Position numbers and translations under genes: made by a program
Origin: Methanobacterium aggregans
GTDB lineage: Archaea; Methanobacteriota; Methanobacteria; Methanobacteriales; Methanobacteriaceae
Reading direction: 5' to 3'
Assembly: GCF_017874455.1 (NCBI RefSeq)
Contig: NZ_JAGGLN010000001.1
Coordinates: 372,001-436,000 of the forward strand
DNA length: 64,000 bases
The notes under the pieces: generated by a model
What the model saw: the letters and a program-made list of their open reading frames with translations, nothing else
The model's database searches: none
Told to the model about the DNA's origin: nothing
Shown here: one piece after another, positions 23,448 to 31,984 of the stretch
How positions within the stretch are numbered: position 1 is the stretch's first letter
Layout: the number at the start of each line of letters is the position of its first letter

Positions 23448-24548
23448 TCAGTTTGTAACATTCGTAATAGGATTATTCAAGTAGTACTTATCTAAAATGG
23501 GTTTAAGCGCATCATACAATCTAATCATGGCTTCAGATCCCCATTTTATGTTTTTTTCATCTAAATTTGCACTGTTATTGTGAATATAGATTTGCATCCA
23601 ATTTTTACCAAAATTTTCATCAAAGATAACCTCTTCATTGGATAATCTTTCTTTAATTAATTCTTTTTGGGAAACGAAGTATTCAAATATCTTTTTATTA
23701 TCACTTCTAGATGGTTTTTCAAAGTGGAGACAAACCATTAAACGTTCGTTTGGTCTTTTTTTAAACGCCCACTCAAAGTGAACATTCTTATATTCCGTAT
23801 TCACTGGGAAATAAGTACTCTTGTATGGTCTTCTATCAGGTATTTCTGGTTTAAGTCTTCTGACCTCTTTTAAAAGCTCGGCCCAAAATTCAGACATTTC
23901 ATTAGGCTTTTTAGTTGCAGTGATCTTAGTTTTTTCCTCTCTAAACATCATAAACTGCTTAGCTTCAGGTAAAGGAATGATAACTGAGGGTGTTATCACT
24001 ATTTTCTTTTCGACTTGGTGTGCGTCAAGTTTGACACATGTAATATCAATTCCACTATCTCTCAGCCATAAAACAGCCGCTAAAGTATCCTCTTTAAAAT
24101 CATTAGCAACTAAAATAATCCGGGGTTGATTATCAAACTCAGAAAAATCTTTATTATCAATAAAATCGTTGATTTTTAATTCTACTTCATCTTTAGATAT
24201 GCTATGATATTCTGCTGCTATTTCAGTAACATCATCTAAAGTAAGAGTTGAACAGTAAGCTGCATAATGAATAGCCTGCAAATCAACAAATGTTTCAGCA
24301 ACATCCCTCTTCAATTCAATAACAACTAATTTACCATTATTATCCACTGCTAATATGTCTAATCTTTTATTAGTTTTATCAAATCCATCATATTCAGTTG
24401 TAATTGTAAGTAATTCTTCTCCCAGTATCTCTGGATGCTCAGCAATCCACTCTTCCATGTGTGTGCGTTCCCATACACCCATCTCAGAAAAATTAGACTC
24501 ATTAACAATTTTTTCCAACTGCTTGTCTGCACCTACTACAAGAATCAT
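23448..24548 (-). CDS. PD-(D/E)XK nuclease-like protein (DUF91/NucS-type fold)
   Basis: In this 366-residue protein the N-terminal half holds a nuclease core: HMEEWIAEHPEILGEELL (29-46), RLDILAVDNNGKLVVIELKRD (60-80) and QAIHYAAYCSTL (88-99). This E...D...ExK...Q pattern resembles the DUF91/NucS and DUF4268 nucleases. The C-terminal part (about 205-350) has DUF4268-like features (FWAELLKEVRR, HFEKPSRSDNKKIFEYF). It may recognise or cut foreign or damaged DNA. GGGGG precedes the ATG. It is upstream of the HEPN gene on the same strand with 95 bases between, so the two could share a transcript. Confidence 0.68.
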   Translation of the reverse strand: MILVVGADKQLEKIVNESNFSEMGVWERTHMEEWIAEHPEILGEELLTITTEYDGFDKTNKRLDILAVDNNGKLVVIELKRDVAETFVDLQAIHYAAYCSTLTLDDVTEIAAEYHSISKDEVELKINDFIDNKDFSEFDNQPRIILVANDFKEDTLAAVLWLRDSGIDITCVKLDAHQVEKKIVITPSVIIPLPEAKQFMMFREEKTKITATKKPNEMSEFWAELLKEVRRLKPEIPDRRPYKSTYFPVNTEYKNVHFEWAFKKRPNERLMVCLHFEKPSRSDNKKIFEYFVSQKELIKERLSNEEVIFDENFGKNWMQIYIHNNSANLDEKNIKWGSEAMIRLYDALKPILDKYYLNNPITNVTN

Positions 24549-24638
24549 TTAATTAACCCCCTATCATTAAGAAACCTATTATAAACTAGTAACTGATTAA
24601 TAGTTATTAAATCTAACTAAATAAAATACTACTAATAT

Positions 24639-24657
24639 AACATACTAGTTGTATGTT
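24639..24657. promoter_or_regulatory. Palindrome in a divergent promoter
   Basis: AACATAC and GTATGTT form perfect 7-base arms around TAGTT, in the 160-base divergent region between the nuclease gene at 23448-24548 and the zinc-ribbon gene at 24709. A dimeric repressor site is the simplest reading; no regulator gene is adjacent. Confidence 0.4.
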
Positions 24658-24708
24658 TAAATAATAAGTATTAAATGCATATTCTACTAACATAAATTAG
24701 GTGTTAAA

Positions 24709-25356
24709 ATGTGCTATTTAGTATGTGAGAAATGTGGGGGCTATTATAAGCTTCAGAGAGGGGAATCTCCAAACGATTTTACTAAGAAATGTGAATGTGG
24801 TGGAAATTTAATATATTCAAAAACTATGGTCAACAATTATATGTGTGTGGATATAAAGTGTAAATTCGCTGGAACGCAGCATATTGAAGGGCGTTGTCCC
24901 GAATGCAATAAACAACTTCATAAAGTAGATTCTAAAGAAGCAATAAGGATTACAAATAATAAGAAAGAATACTCAAAGAACCCTAAAACTTATCAAAAAA
25001 CTAGAAAAGATGTTACTGGATTAAGTGAACAGATAAACGGTAGAAAAAGAAAACTCGATGAAAAAAGGATTTTCGGAGAGGATGCTTCAACTGATATAAT
25101 TAAAAATCAAATATTCAACGAAATGGACAATTTTGCTTCAAAAGGATCAGTTTTTAAGCTTGGAAGTATAGGTTCAGCTCTGACAGCAAATGCTATGCCC
25201 ACAAATTGGTTGTTAGTGAGTGGATTTAATGATTTAATGGAACAAAATAAAATACTTAATAAAATAATTATTCGTCAGAATGAACTTGTTTACAGAGAAT
25301 TGAAGCGTTTAAACGAGAATTTAGAAAAAAACAATGAATCCACAAATGAAGAGTAG
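24709..25356 (+). CDS. Zinc-ribbon protein, unknown function
   Basis: A 215-residue soluble protein. The N-terminus ([15 protein letters not shown]) with CECGGNL at about 29-35 is the same type of zinc ribbon as at the start of the two NERD proteins, and a second set of cysteines ([16 protein letters not shown]; 46-70) gives another ribbon. The rest has a charged middle, a small Gly/Ala-containing hydrophobic patch ([20 protein letters not shown]) near 150-170 and a C-terminal coiled coil. This zinc-ribbon start is, from memory, common in Methanobacteriales proteins. AGGTG precedes the ATG. Its task is unknown. Confidence 0.68.
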   Translation: MCYLVCEKCGGYYKLQRGESPNDFTKKCECGGNLIYSKTMVNNYMCVDIKCKFAGTQHIEGRCPECNKQLHKVDSKEAIRITNNKKEYSKNPKTYQKTRKDVTGLSEQINGRKRKLDEKRIFGEDASTDIIKNQIFNEMDNFASKGSVFKLGSIGSALTANAMPTNWLLVSGFNDLMEQNKILNKIIIRQNELVYRELKRLNENLEKNNESTNEE

Positions 25357-25551
25357 CAATTTAAGGATTAAACAGTTCAATTATTCATTTTTTTGTTATG
25401 TATGGTTTTTTAGTTTTTGTAATAATTTACCTTGTTAAAAGTTGTAGCTAAAACGACCTCAGATAATTTAAAAATTATGATATAATTAGGAAATCCTATA
25501 ATAATGATAATATCCCTAAAATATTTATTTATAAAAAATATGGGAGTTGTT

Positions 25552-25827
25552 ATGATTAAAAGTAAGTTTAACACTTGTAATATTGGTGGTGGCATAGTAG
25601 TCAAAAATTACCAGGGATACTTTGTTAGGAGTCATCCTGATTTCCTGAAGGATTTTTCCCATAATGAACATGTTTTCATAGTAGGAATGCAAACATCCCA
25701 CGAGTTTGTAGATCAAATCAACTACTTATTTGATAAGTTGGATGAAACTATGGGTATTATTAAAAAACAGTCCAAGCAAATTGAGGAATTAAAGATTGAA
25801 AATAAAAAATTAAAGAAATCGGATTAG
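25552..25827 (+). CDS. Small protein with C-terminal coiled coil, unknown
   Basis: I start at the ATG at 25552, six bases after GGGAG, giving 91 residues. The first half (CNIGGGIVVKNYQGYFV) looks beta-rich; the second is a helical heptad-like stretch (LDETMGIIKKQSKQIEELK, then ENKKLKK) expected to form a coiled-coil dimer. There is no membrane segment. It is 195 bases downstream of the zinc-ribbon gene on the same strand. No family recognised; the good ribosome binding site is the main evidence that it is real. Confidence 0.5.
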   Translation: MIKSKFNTCNIGGGIVVKNYQGYFVRSHPDFLKDFSHNEHVFIVGMQTSHEFVDQINYLFDKLDETMGIIKKQSKQIEELKIENKKLKKSD

Positions 25828-26248
25828 TGAATTGATAAATGTATTTTTTATCCAAAAACTGTGATAATAAATAAAGATAAAAGTTTACTTCGTAATATTG
25901 TAGTATAGCGAAATAAATTTGGACTCTAAATTTCAATTTTCACCAACCAAAATCACTCAAAATCATTGAATTTCGATCAATTAGTATACCCCATAGGATC
26001 ACTTTAGCTCCAGTTTTCAATTTTTAAAAAATTTTGATGATATAAATCCTAAATTTTAGTAAACATTAAAATTTTAAGACTTGAAATTTAGAAAATTCTT
26101 TCTAATTTTAGAGTTAAAATTAATATAACGACTTTGTAGTAAATTATATAATAATATAAAAATTATAAAATAAGTTTAATTGACTTCTTTTGAATTTTTT
26201 AGTAATTTATCTTAGTAATTTCTCCATCCTTAAAAGTATAATAAGTTT
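25828..26248. other. Intergenic region, extremely A+T-rich
   Basis: About 420 bases between a plus-strand small gene and the stop of the minus-strand HEPN gene. It is made mostly of A/T runs with several near-repeats of TAAATTT and AAAATTTT. No ORF with a ribosome binding site, no RNA-like patch and no clear terminal repeats of a mobile element were found. Confidence 0.5.
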
Positions 26249-27238
26249 TTAATAATTTACTGGTTTAATTTTTGAGTTATCCTTATCATTAAACCAAATA
26301 GAATCAATCTCTTCAAGAAATTTGTCTTTAGATATATTTGAGTATTTCAATATAGCTTCAAAAAGAATCAATCTCACTATTTCCCTTAAAATATTAACAG
26401 CATGATCTAATGAGATTTTATTTCCTTCAATTTTGATAAATTCAGTTTCAGAAGATCTTAGACTTGCACTTCCATGAACTATTTTACTTCTCATATCATA
26501 CATTTCTTTAACGATTTTTTGTATCTGCTTTGGGTTTAATTGGTATTTATGAAATAAAAATAAGGAACTTCTTTGACTAAATCGATACCTCATTTCTGAT
26601 TTATCATTATGTCCTGATAGCAATGATTCTAATGCAATCATTAAGTCAATTAATTGATCTGATATAAATGAGGAATTTGGGTATCTTTCAAAATATTCTG
26701 ATGCAATAAGCCACCAATATTTTTTATAATTAAAATTGGGAAATTCATCATATGAATCTAATAAACGCTTCCAAATAGGTAATATAACCCCCAAGTCCTT
26801 TTTTTCTATTGTGCAACCTTGGATTTCATGAAAAAATTTTTCTGAGGGTTTTTCCCATATGTCATCGGATACACTAAAACCATCATAAAAAAACTGCTCA
26901 TAAATTTGACAAGGCTCCTTTTTACAAATGTTAATTGCATCAACTAATTTAGTTATTTGAAAAAAGCCTTCATCCATCAGATAATCTTCCACATATTCTT
27001 CTAATAATTCTAAAGGTAAAGATTCCCATTCACAAGACTTATTTTTTCTTAAAATCTCTTTTGGAATTGATTCACCAATTATATCCAGACATTTTCCATT
27101 TAAGGTAAATCTAATGCAAGTAAGTTCAGGTTCATCTGATTTTTTAAGTTGGATATTTTCTGTAAAATTGATATCTTGATTAGTATTAATACCTGCTACA
27201 CTTATTGCCACATATTTGTCCATTAGTTCTTCAAACAT
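26249..27238 (-). CDS. ApeA-like HEPN-domain protein
   Basis: This 329-residue protein ends in a HEPN domain of the Apea type: LIDLMIALESLLSG (about 190-205), EMRYRFSQRSSLFLF (about 210-225), then MYDMRSKIVHG with R250 and H255, the RX4H catalytic pattern. The N-terminal 170 residues form an unrecognised domain. Proteins of this kind cut tRNA or other RNA in abortive infection. GAGGT precedes the ATG. It stands alone between A+T-rich spacers, in the same stretch as SIR2, TIR and another HEPN gene. Defence is inferred from family and neighbours. Confidence 0.66.
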   Translation of the reverse strand: MFEELMDKYVAISVAGINTNQDINFTENIQLKKSDEPELTCIRFTLNGKCLDIIGESIPKEILRKNKSCEWESLPLELLEEYVEDYLMDEGFFQITKLVDAINICKKEPCQIYEQFFYDGFSVSDDIWEKPSEKFFHEIQGCTIEKKDLGVILPIWKRLLDSYDEFPNFNYKKYWWLIASEYFERYPNSSFISDQLIDLMIALESLLSGHNDKSEMRYRFSQRSSLFLFHKYQLNPKQIQKIVKEMYDMRSKIVHGSASLRSSETEFIKIEGNKISLDHAVNILREIVRLILFEAILKYSNISKDKFLEEIDSIWFNDKDNSKIKPVNY

Positions 27239-27422
27239 TTCAAAAACCTCTAATACTAATAATGAATCAATGAAAACTTTTATTTAGATAAAAGAACATC
27301 AAATTGTATTATATGCTTATTATCACATGCGATCATATTAACCTTTCAAGAGTTTAAAGTTTATCATGTAATCATGACTTCATAGCTAGCTTCATTATGC
27401 TTAATAATTATTATTTAGAGAC

Positions 27423-27749
27423 TCAGTCATCTTTATATTTATATGGTTTTGATGTTTTCAAATATTCTTTGAACATTTTATCCCTGAGTTTATACCTACC
27501 TCGTGCTTCTTTTAAAATAAGATTTTTGCCAATCATATTGCTCAAAACTTTAGATGGTTCTGATTTAATATTTTTGTTTTCTTTAATGAATTTATATGAT
27601 AAAACATCGGAACCATTTTCTGCCATAATCGTGAGGATCTTTTTTTCCTCATTAGCAGCTCTTTCATACATGTCCCTAAATTCTCTTTGTGCTAAAAAAC
27701 TTAAAGCCGTAGACCAAGCATTTAAAACTAGAAAAAATAGATAATACAA
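27423..27749 (-). pseudogene. Remnant: C-terminal winged-helix end of an archaeal ATPase
   Basis: The 108-codon reading (ALSFLAQREFRDMYERA, EKKILTIMAENGSD, VLSNMIGKNLILKEARG, YKLRDKMFKEYLK) matches the helix-plus-winged-helix tail that follows the AAA core in many archaeal ATPases. The ATP-binding part is missing: an in-frame stop lies just before the TTG that opens this reading, and there is no good ribosome binding site. I therefore read it as a truncated remnant. The alternative is a small stand-alone DNA-binding protein. Confidence 0.45.
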
Positions 27750-27817
27750 ATTATATCTCTAAAATATGATTATTTCAGTTAATTAAGAAATACAAAACAA
27801 ACTTAAAAGGCGATAAG

Positions 27818-28654
27818 ATGTGGGATGTATTTATATGTCATGCTTACGAAGACAAAGATGAAATTGCTAGACCTTTAGCTGAGAAATTAAATGAATTGGG
27901 AATAAAAGTTTGGTATGATGAATATTCTTTAAAATTAGGGGATAGTCTCCGTAGATCGATTGATAAAGGTTTGACCGGTTCCAATTTTGGTGTTGTTATA
28001 TTGTCACATAACTTTTTTTCTAAAGAATGGCCTCAAAAAGAGTTAGATGCACTTTATATTCGTGATACACATAAGAAAGTTATACTTCCAATTTGGCATA
28101 AAGTTAACGAAGAAGATCTTAGTACGTATTCTTTAACATTAGCAAGCAAATTTGGTGTAAAAACAAGTGAAGGTTTAGATAAAGTTATTAAAAGTATTTT
28201 AGAAATAATATATCCTGAAGCTGATTTTTTTGTTAGTAAAGGAGATGTGATAAAAATTTCCCCCTCCAAAATTAACTTAACTGCTGAAGAATGGGCTGTT
28301 GAAACCAATTTTACAGTTAAAAACATGTCAAATCATCCTTTACATGATATTGCGTTGGTTATAACATTTGAAGGATCTCATATAAGCTCTGATGACGTGG
28401 AGTTTGAATTAATAGAAAAAACAAACATTGCTAAAGGCAATATTGGTTCTGTTGAGATTGATGGAGAATTACTTGGATTAACGATGATAAATAGCGAAGG
28501 CAATGAATTCAAAGAATATCATTTATATCAACTAGGGCCTCAAGAACAAAAAACAATCCGTGTAAAATCTAAAAAATCATTTAAAACCGGTAATTTTATC
28601 AATTTATTAGTTTCAAATTTTGAGGTAGGAGCTGGGAAAATATTTATTATCTAA
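27818..28654 (+). CDS. TIR-domain protein with C-terminal beta-sandwich-like region
   Basis: A 278-residue protein. Residues 1-130 are a TIR domain: DVFICHAYEDKDEIARPLA, then VWYDEYSLKLGDSLRRSID, GVVILSHNFFSKEWPQKEL, with the candidate catalytic Glu at 75 (WxxxE pattern, W71). Such TIRs use NAD to make signals or to deplete it. Residues about 145-278 are beta-rich with alternating hydrophobics (FTVKNMSNHPLHDIALVITF) like an Ig or immunoglobulin-like sandwich. AGGCGAT precedes the ATG. It converges on the KAP NTPase gene, 77 bases away. A signalling or effector role in defence is inferred. Confidence 0.83.
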   Translation: MWDVFICHAYEDKDEIARPLAEKLNELGIKVWYDEYSLKLGDSLRRSIDKGLTGSNFGVVILSHNFFSKEWPQKELDALYIRDTHKKVILPIWHKVNEEDLSTYSLTLASKFGVKTSEGLDKVIKSILEIIYPEADFFVSKGDVIKISPSKINLTAEEWAVETNFTVKNMSNHPLHDIALVITFEGSHISSDDVEFELIEKTNIAKGNIGSVEIDGELLGLTMINSEGNEFKEYHLYQLGPQEQKTIRVKSKKSFKTGNFINLLVSNFEVGAGKIFII

Positions 28655-28731
28655 TTCATTGACAATATTAAATATTATACTCCTTTAAGCCCTCTAGTTA
28701 AGTATAAAATAGAGCAGAAGCAGAGTAGGCA

Positions 28732-30129
28732 CTAATCAAAAAATTTATTAGGAATATGATACATCTGTTTTAAAAGTCTTTGATTAATAATTGGATCCTC
28801 ATGAAGATTATATTTACTACTAAATTTTCCCGTTGTACTATTGACTAAATAAACATAATCATCAAGTTTAATATTCATAAGAGTAGGATACTCATGGATA
28901 AATTCCATAAATTTAGTATCTTTTCTACATTTTTCCAGTATTGGATAAGGAGTATTTTTAGAATCTAAATAATCAATTAAATTAATATTTGTTTCTTTAA
29001 ATATTTCAACTAACTTTTTATGGAAGCTAGGATATTTAAATTGAATTACAGTGAGTTTAGCCCATATTTCAGGTTCTATCTCAAAATTTTGGGTTTTTAC
29101 TAAGTAATTTTGAATCTCAAGAGTATTTATTAGTTTTTTAATTGTTCTAGGATTACTACCCACCTTAGCAATAATTTCAATATATTCCTCCTTTTTTATA
29201 TCTGTAAATTCACCTAAGCTATTAATGAACTGTTTAATTATTTCTTCCCTTAGAGGAGGTATAAAGAATGGTATATGTATTATTTTATCTAAATAACCTT
29301 TTTTCCAGTTTAGATCCATATATGCATATTTTTTTTCTAAATATTTCTCAATTACTTCCTTATCAACACCAATGATAAAAACGCAATGTTCAACATTTAA
29401 AAAAAGCTTTAGAGCCTCCAAAATATCTATAGCCTTTTCAGGAGTACATCTATCAAGATCATCAATGAAAACTATTAATCTTCCACAATTATCACTTGCA
29501 TTATGATCCCCACAAACATAATCTTTAACAATTTCCTCAAAATCCATTTCAAATTCACTTAAATACTTTAATGTTTTTACTGAATCTTCTTTTGATAGTT
29601 TTAATAGCCGATTTGTTGATTCCTGAAAAGTCAATTGTCTCGGTAAAAATTGGTTAACAACAGCCATACTTGCTCCAAACCAATTAATATTTTTAATGAG
29701 CTTTTTAACTTTTTTCTTTATTCTTGAATTGTAATCATTATCATTTTCCATCTCTCTTAAGATTGTTAATATAAGTGCTACCCGTAAATCATGAGTTTTT
29801 TCAAATTTCCAAGCATCAAACCAAACTGTCTTAATAACTGATTTTTTATCCACATTTCTATTTATATATCGCAGAATTCTTCTCGTCAAATGAGTTTCTT
29901 TGGTAATCTTCTTTTTCGTCTCTAACTCATTTTTAATCATCTGCATCAAACTAGTCTTTCCGGAACCCCATTCTCCATATAATCCAATAGTAAGGGGAGT
30001 TTTTTGTGTCGTGATTATTTCTTTCAAAATATTGGCAAAAACCTTATAATTTAATAAGTCTATACCTTCAAAAGTATCAGTAAGCAAATTAAGAGAATTA
30101 TTTTGTGTAGTCTCATTATTAATAGTCAT
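28732..30129 (-). CDS. KAP family P-loop NTPase
   Basis: A 465-residue protein with Walker A YGEWGSGKTSLM at about 51-62 and the KAP-type Walker B LIVFIDDLDRCTPEKAIDIL near 220-239, followed by a conserved GVDKEVIEKYLEKKY. KAP NTPases are signal-transduction or supramolecular-assembly ATPases, often membrane-linked and frequently found in defence islands; here a weakly hydrophobic stretch (WFGASMAVVNQFL) near 150 is the only membrane-like segment. GTGAT lies before the ATG. It is convergent with the TIR gene; whether they work together is not shown by the sequence. Confidence 0.85.
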   Translation of the reverse strand: MTINNETTQNNSLNLLTDTFEGIDLLNYKVFANILKEIITTQKTPLTIGLYGEWGSGKTSLMQMIKNELETKKKITKETHLTRRILRYINRNVDKKSVIKTVWFDAWKFEKTHDLRVALILTILREMENDNDYNSRIKKKVKKLIKNINWFGASMAVVNQFLPRQLTFQESTNRLLKLSKEDSVKTLKYLSEFEMDFEEIVKDYVCGDHNASDNCGRLIVFIDDLDRCTPEKAIDILEALKLFLNVEHCVFIIGVDKEVIEKYLEKKYAYMDLNWKKGYLDKIIHIPFFIPPLREEIIKQFINSLGEFTDIKKEEYIEIIAKVGSNPRTIKKLINTLEIQNYLVKTQNFEIEPEIWAKLTVIQFKYPSFHKKLVEIFKETNINLIDYLDSKNTPYPILEKCRKDTKFMEFIHEYPTLMNIKLDDYVYLVNSTTGKFSSKYNLHEDPIINQRLLKQMYHIPNKFFD

Positions 30130-30662
30130 CTAATCACATCACATTTCCATATAACAATTATTCTTAATTTATCAAATGGAAAGTCTGATTTCTGTAACAC
30201 TATGATATTAACTATGTTCTAAATGTTATTTATAATTTCTAAAAAAATATTTGTCATACTTATAACAACTATAGAGTAAACAATACTAACCTATAACGAA
30301 GTAAAGTTTTATCTTCAGATCTGGCCTGTTTGAAAACTGTAAAAACCTACCAATTTCATCCCTATGGTATACACCTAACGATCTATTTAGAGCAGTTTTG
30401 TAAATTTTTAATTTTCGAGGAAAAACTTTGGAATTTTCAGGAAAAATCATGAAAGTAATATTTGTATAGTTCAAAAATAATACTTATTATCTTGACTCAT
30501 TTTTTTTTGAAAATAATGGAAACATTTTCTAATATTTTACAGATTTACTCTTTTCATGTTAAATTTAATAGATTTTTTTTTTGATTAGTAATTATTTGAA
30601 TAGGAAATTACATATTTTATTTTTAATAAGTGAAAAATATCATAATATGGGAGTGTGATAAA
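30130..30662. other. Intergenic region, A+T-rich
   Basis: About 530 bases separating the defence-like island from chromosomal genes. It includes the KAP promoter and the tautomerase promoter. A 62-codon open stretch on the minus strand at 30286-30474 has no ribosome binding site and no recognisable sequence, so I do not call it a gene. No repeats or RNA signals seen. Confidence 0.5.
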
Positions 30663-30881
30663 ATGCCAGTGGTTCATGTAAATGTGTGGAAGGGTTTTGA
30701 GCAGGAAAAAATCGACTATTTAATTGAAAACTTGACTAAAGTCTTTGTGGATATAGATATTCCAGCAGAAGCCGTGGAGATATTAGTACATGAGGTACCT
30801 CAATCCCACTGGGGAATAGGTGGAGTACCAGCTTCAGAAAAATTTAAGGGTGTGGACGTACCTGGATGGACCAAAAAATAA
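30663..30881 (+). CDS. 4-oxalocrotonate tautomerase family protein
   Basis: A 72-residue protein beginning MPVVHVNVWKG, so the catalytic N-terminal proline (Pro1 after Met removal) is present. The fold continues with KIDYLIENLTKVFVDIDIP and EILVHEVPQSHWGIGG, typical of 4-OT hexameric tautomerases. The ATG at 30663 is preferred over upstream in-frame codons because family members start Met-Pro and because GGGAGTGTGAT precedes it. The natural substrate of archaeal members is generally unknown. It is convergent with the ATP-grasp gene. Confidence 0.88.
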   Translation: MPVVHVNVWKGFEQEKIDYLIENLTKVFVDIDIPAEAVEILVHEVPQSHWGIGGVPASEKFKGVDVPGWTKK

Positions 30882-30992
30882 TAATCCAAATCTTTTTTTG
30901 ATTAAAACTCTGGAAAATTTTAGGGATTCATTTGGTTATCCCATTAAAGATCTCCAAAAATTTAGGAGCACGAGGTAGCCAAACTTATAATC

Positions 30993-31982
30993 TCAAAATC
31001 CTAATAAATCAAGTAGCTTCTTCTCAACGTGTCTGTTCTGACCCTGACATGGGAAATTGTGTGGATACAGTACCGGGTTAAAATTCAGTTCAATGATACT
31101 GTGATTGTGTTGATCAGGCTTTGCTTTTACATCCTGGATGATCATATCTGCCCCACATATCTTTGCACCTACAGCCCTTGCAGACTTCACAGCAATGATC
31201 TTGTACTCTTCTAACATCTCATCTGTAAAATCAATGCTGTCACCACCTGTACTGATGTTGGAATTTTCCCTGAGATACACAACCTCACCATTTTGTGGAA
31301 CGTAATCTGTGTCTTTCCCCTGAGAAGCCAGGTGATTCACTTCTACAGTTCCTATGCTGATTTTTTCAAGCGGAGTAACATGGCCCTTACCCCTTAATGG
31401 GCTTTTATTTTTTTCAGAAACCAGTTCCCTGATACTGTGGAGTCCATCCCCCACAACATTTGCTGGAACTCGGTGCATTACTGCCACCACCTCATCCTTG
31501 ATTACCAGAAACCTGTACTCCCTGCCAGGTATGAATTCTTCAATCATAACGGAACTATCGTATTCTAAGGCCTGTGCAACTGCACTTTTATAATCCTCCT
31601 GTGATTTCAGGTCCTTGAGTATCAAAACACCTTCTCCAAAATTAGTGGATTTAGGTTTTATCACGATATCCTTACCAAGGACGTCAGAATACTTTTTTAA
31701 AGCTTCATCCAGATCTTTCACATTTATACTCTCAGGCACATTGATACCCTGCTCCTTAAGAATTAACTTGGTCACTTCTTTGTTTCCCATGATTGATGGA
31801 CTTATATATGTGTCTGCAGAGGTTTTTGTCGCCTGTTTCACATATTCAACCTTACTACCTTTTTTTAAACGGATGAAATTATCATCCCGGTCAAGTACAT
31901 CAACCTCTACACCCCTAGTTAATGCTTCAGTTATAACAATCTGTGTTGAAAGTTCAAGTCCTTCATAGCTTTTTAGTGACAT
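30993..31982 (-). CDS. ATP-grasp ligase, glutathione synthetase-like (GshF C-terminal type)
   Basis: A 329-residue ATP-grasp enzyme with KDIVIKPKSTNFGEGVLIL (about 100-118), EEFIPGREYRFLVI and a C-terminal metal-binding IIELNFNPVLYPHNFP. The sequence resembles the C-terminal half of bifunctional GshF, which joins glycine to gamma-glutamylcysteine, and more distantly cyanophycin synthetase. The ATG at 31982 lies two bases after the stop of gshA, so the two are co-translated. Together they would make glutathione or a related gamma-glutamyl thiol in the cytoplasm. Glutathione is not a usual methanogen thiol, so the product should be treated as inferred. Confidence 0.72.
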   Translation of the reverse strand: MSLKSYEGLELSTQIVITEALTRGVEVDVLDRDDNFIRLKKGSKVEYVKQATKTSADTYISPSIMGNKEVTKLILKEQGINVPESINVKDLDEALKKYSDVLGKDIVIKPKSTNFGEGVLILKDLKSQEDYKSAVAQALEYDSSVMIEEFIPGREYRFLVIKDEVVAVMHRVPANVVGDGLHSIRELVSEKNKSPLRGKGHVTPLEKISIGTVEVNHLASQGKDTDYVPQNGEVVYLRENSNISTGGDSIDFTDEMLEEYKIIAVKSARAVGAKICGADMIIQDVKAKPDQHNHSIIELNFNPVLYPHNFPCQGQNRHVEKKLLDLLGF

Positions 31983-31984
31983 GA

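Noticed and set aside
20621..28654. Thoeris system from the SIR2 and TIR proteins
   Set aside because: The genes are 5.5 kb apart with unrelated genes between them, the SIR2 protein lacks a visible SLOG domain, and the TIR protein has an extra beta-rich domain. Not excluded, but not supported.
30286..30474. 62-codon ORF on the minus strand
   Set aside because: No ribosome binding site, no recognisable sequence, and composition like the surrounding non-coding DNA.
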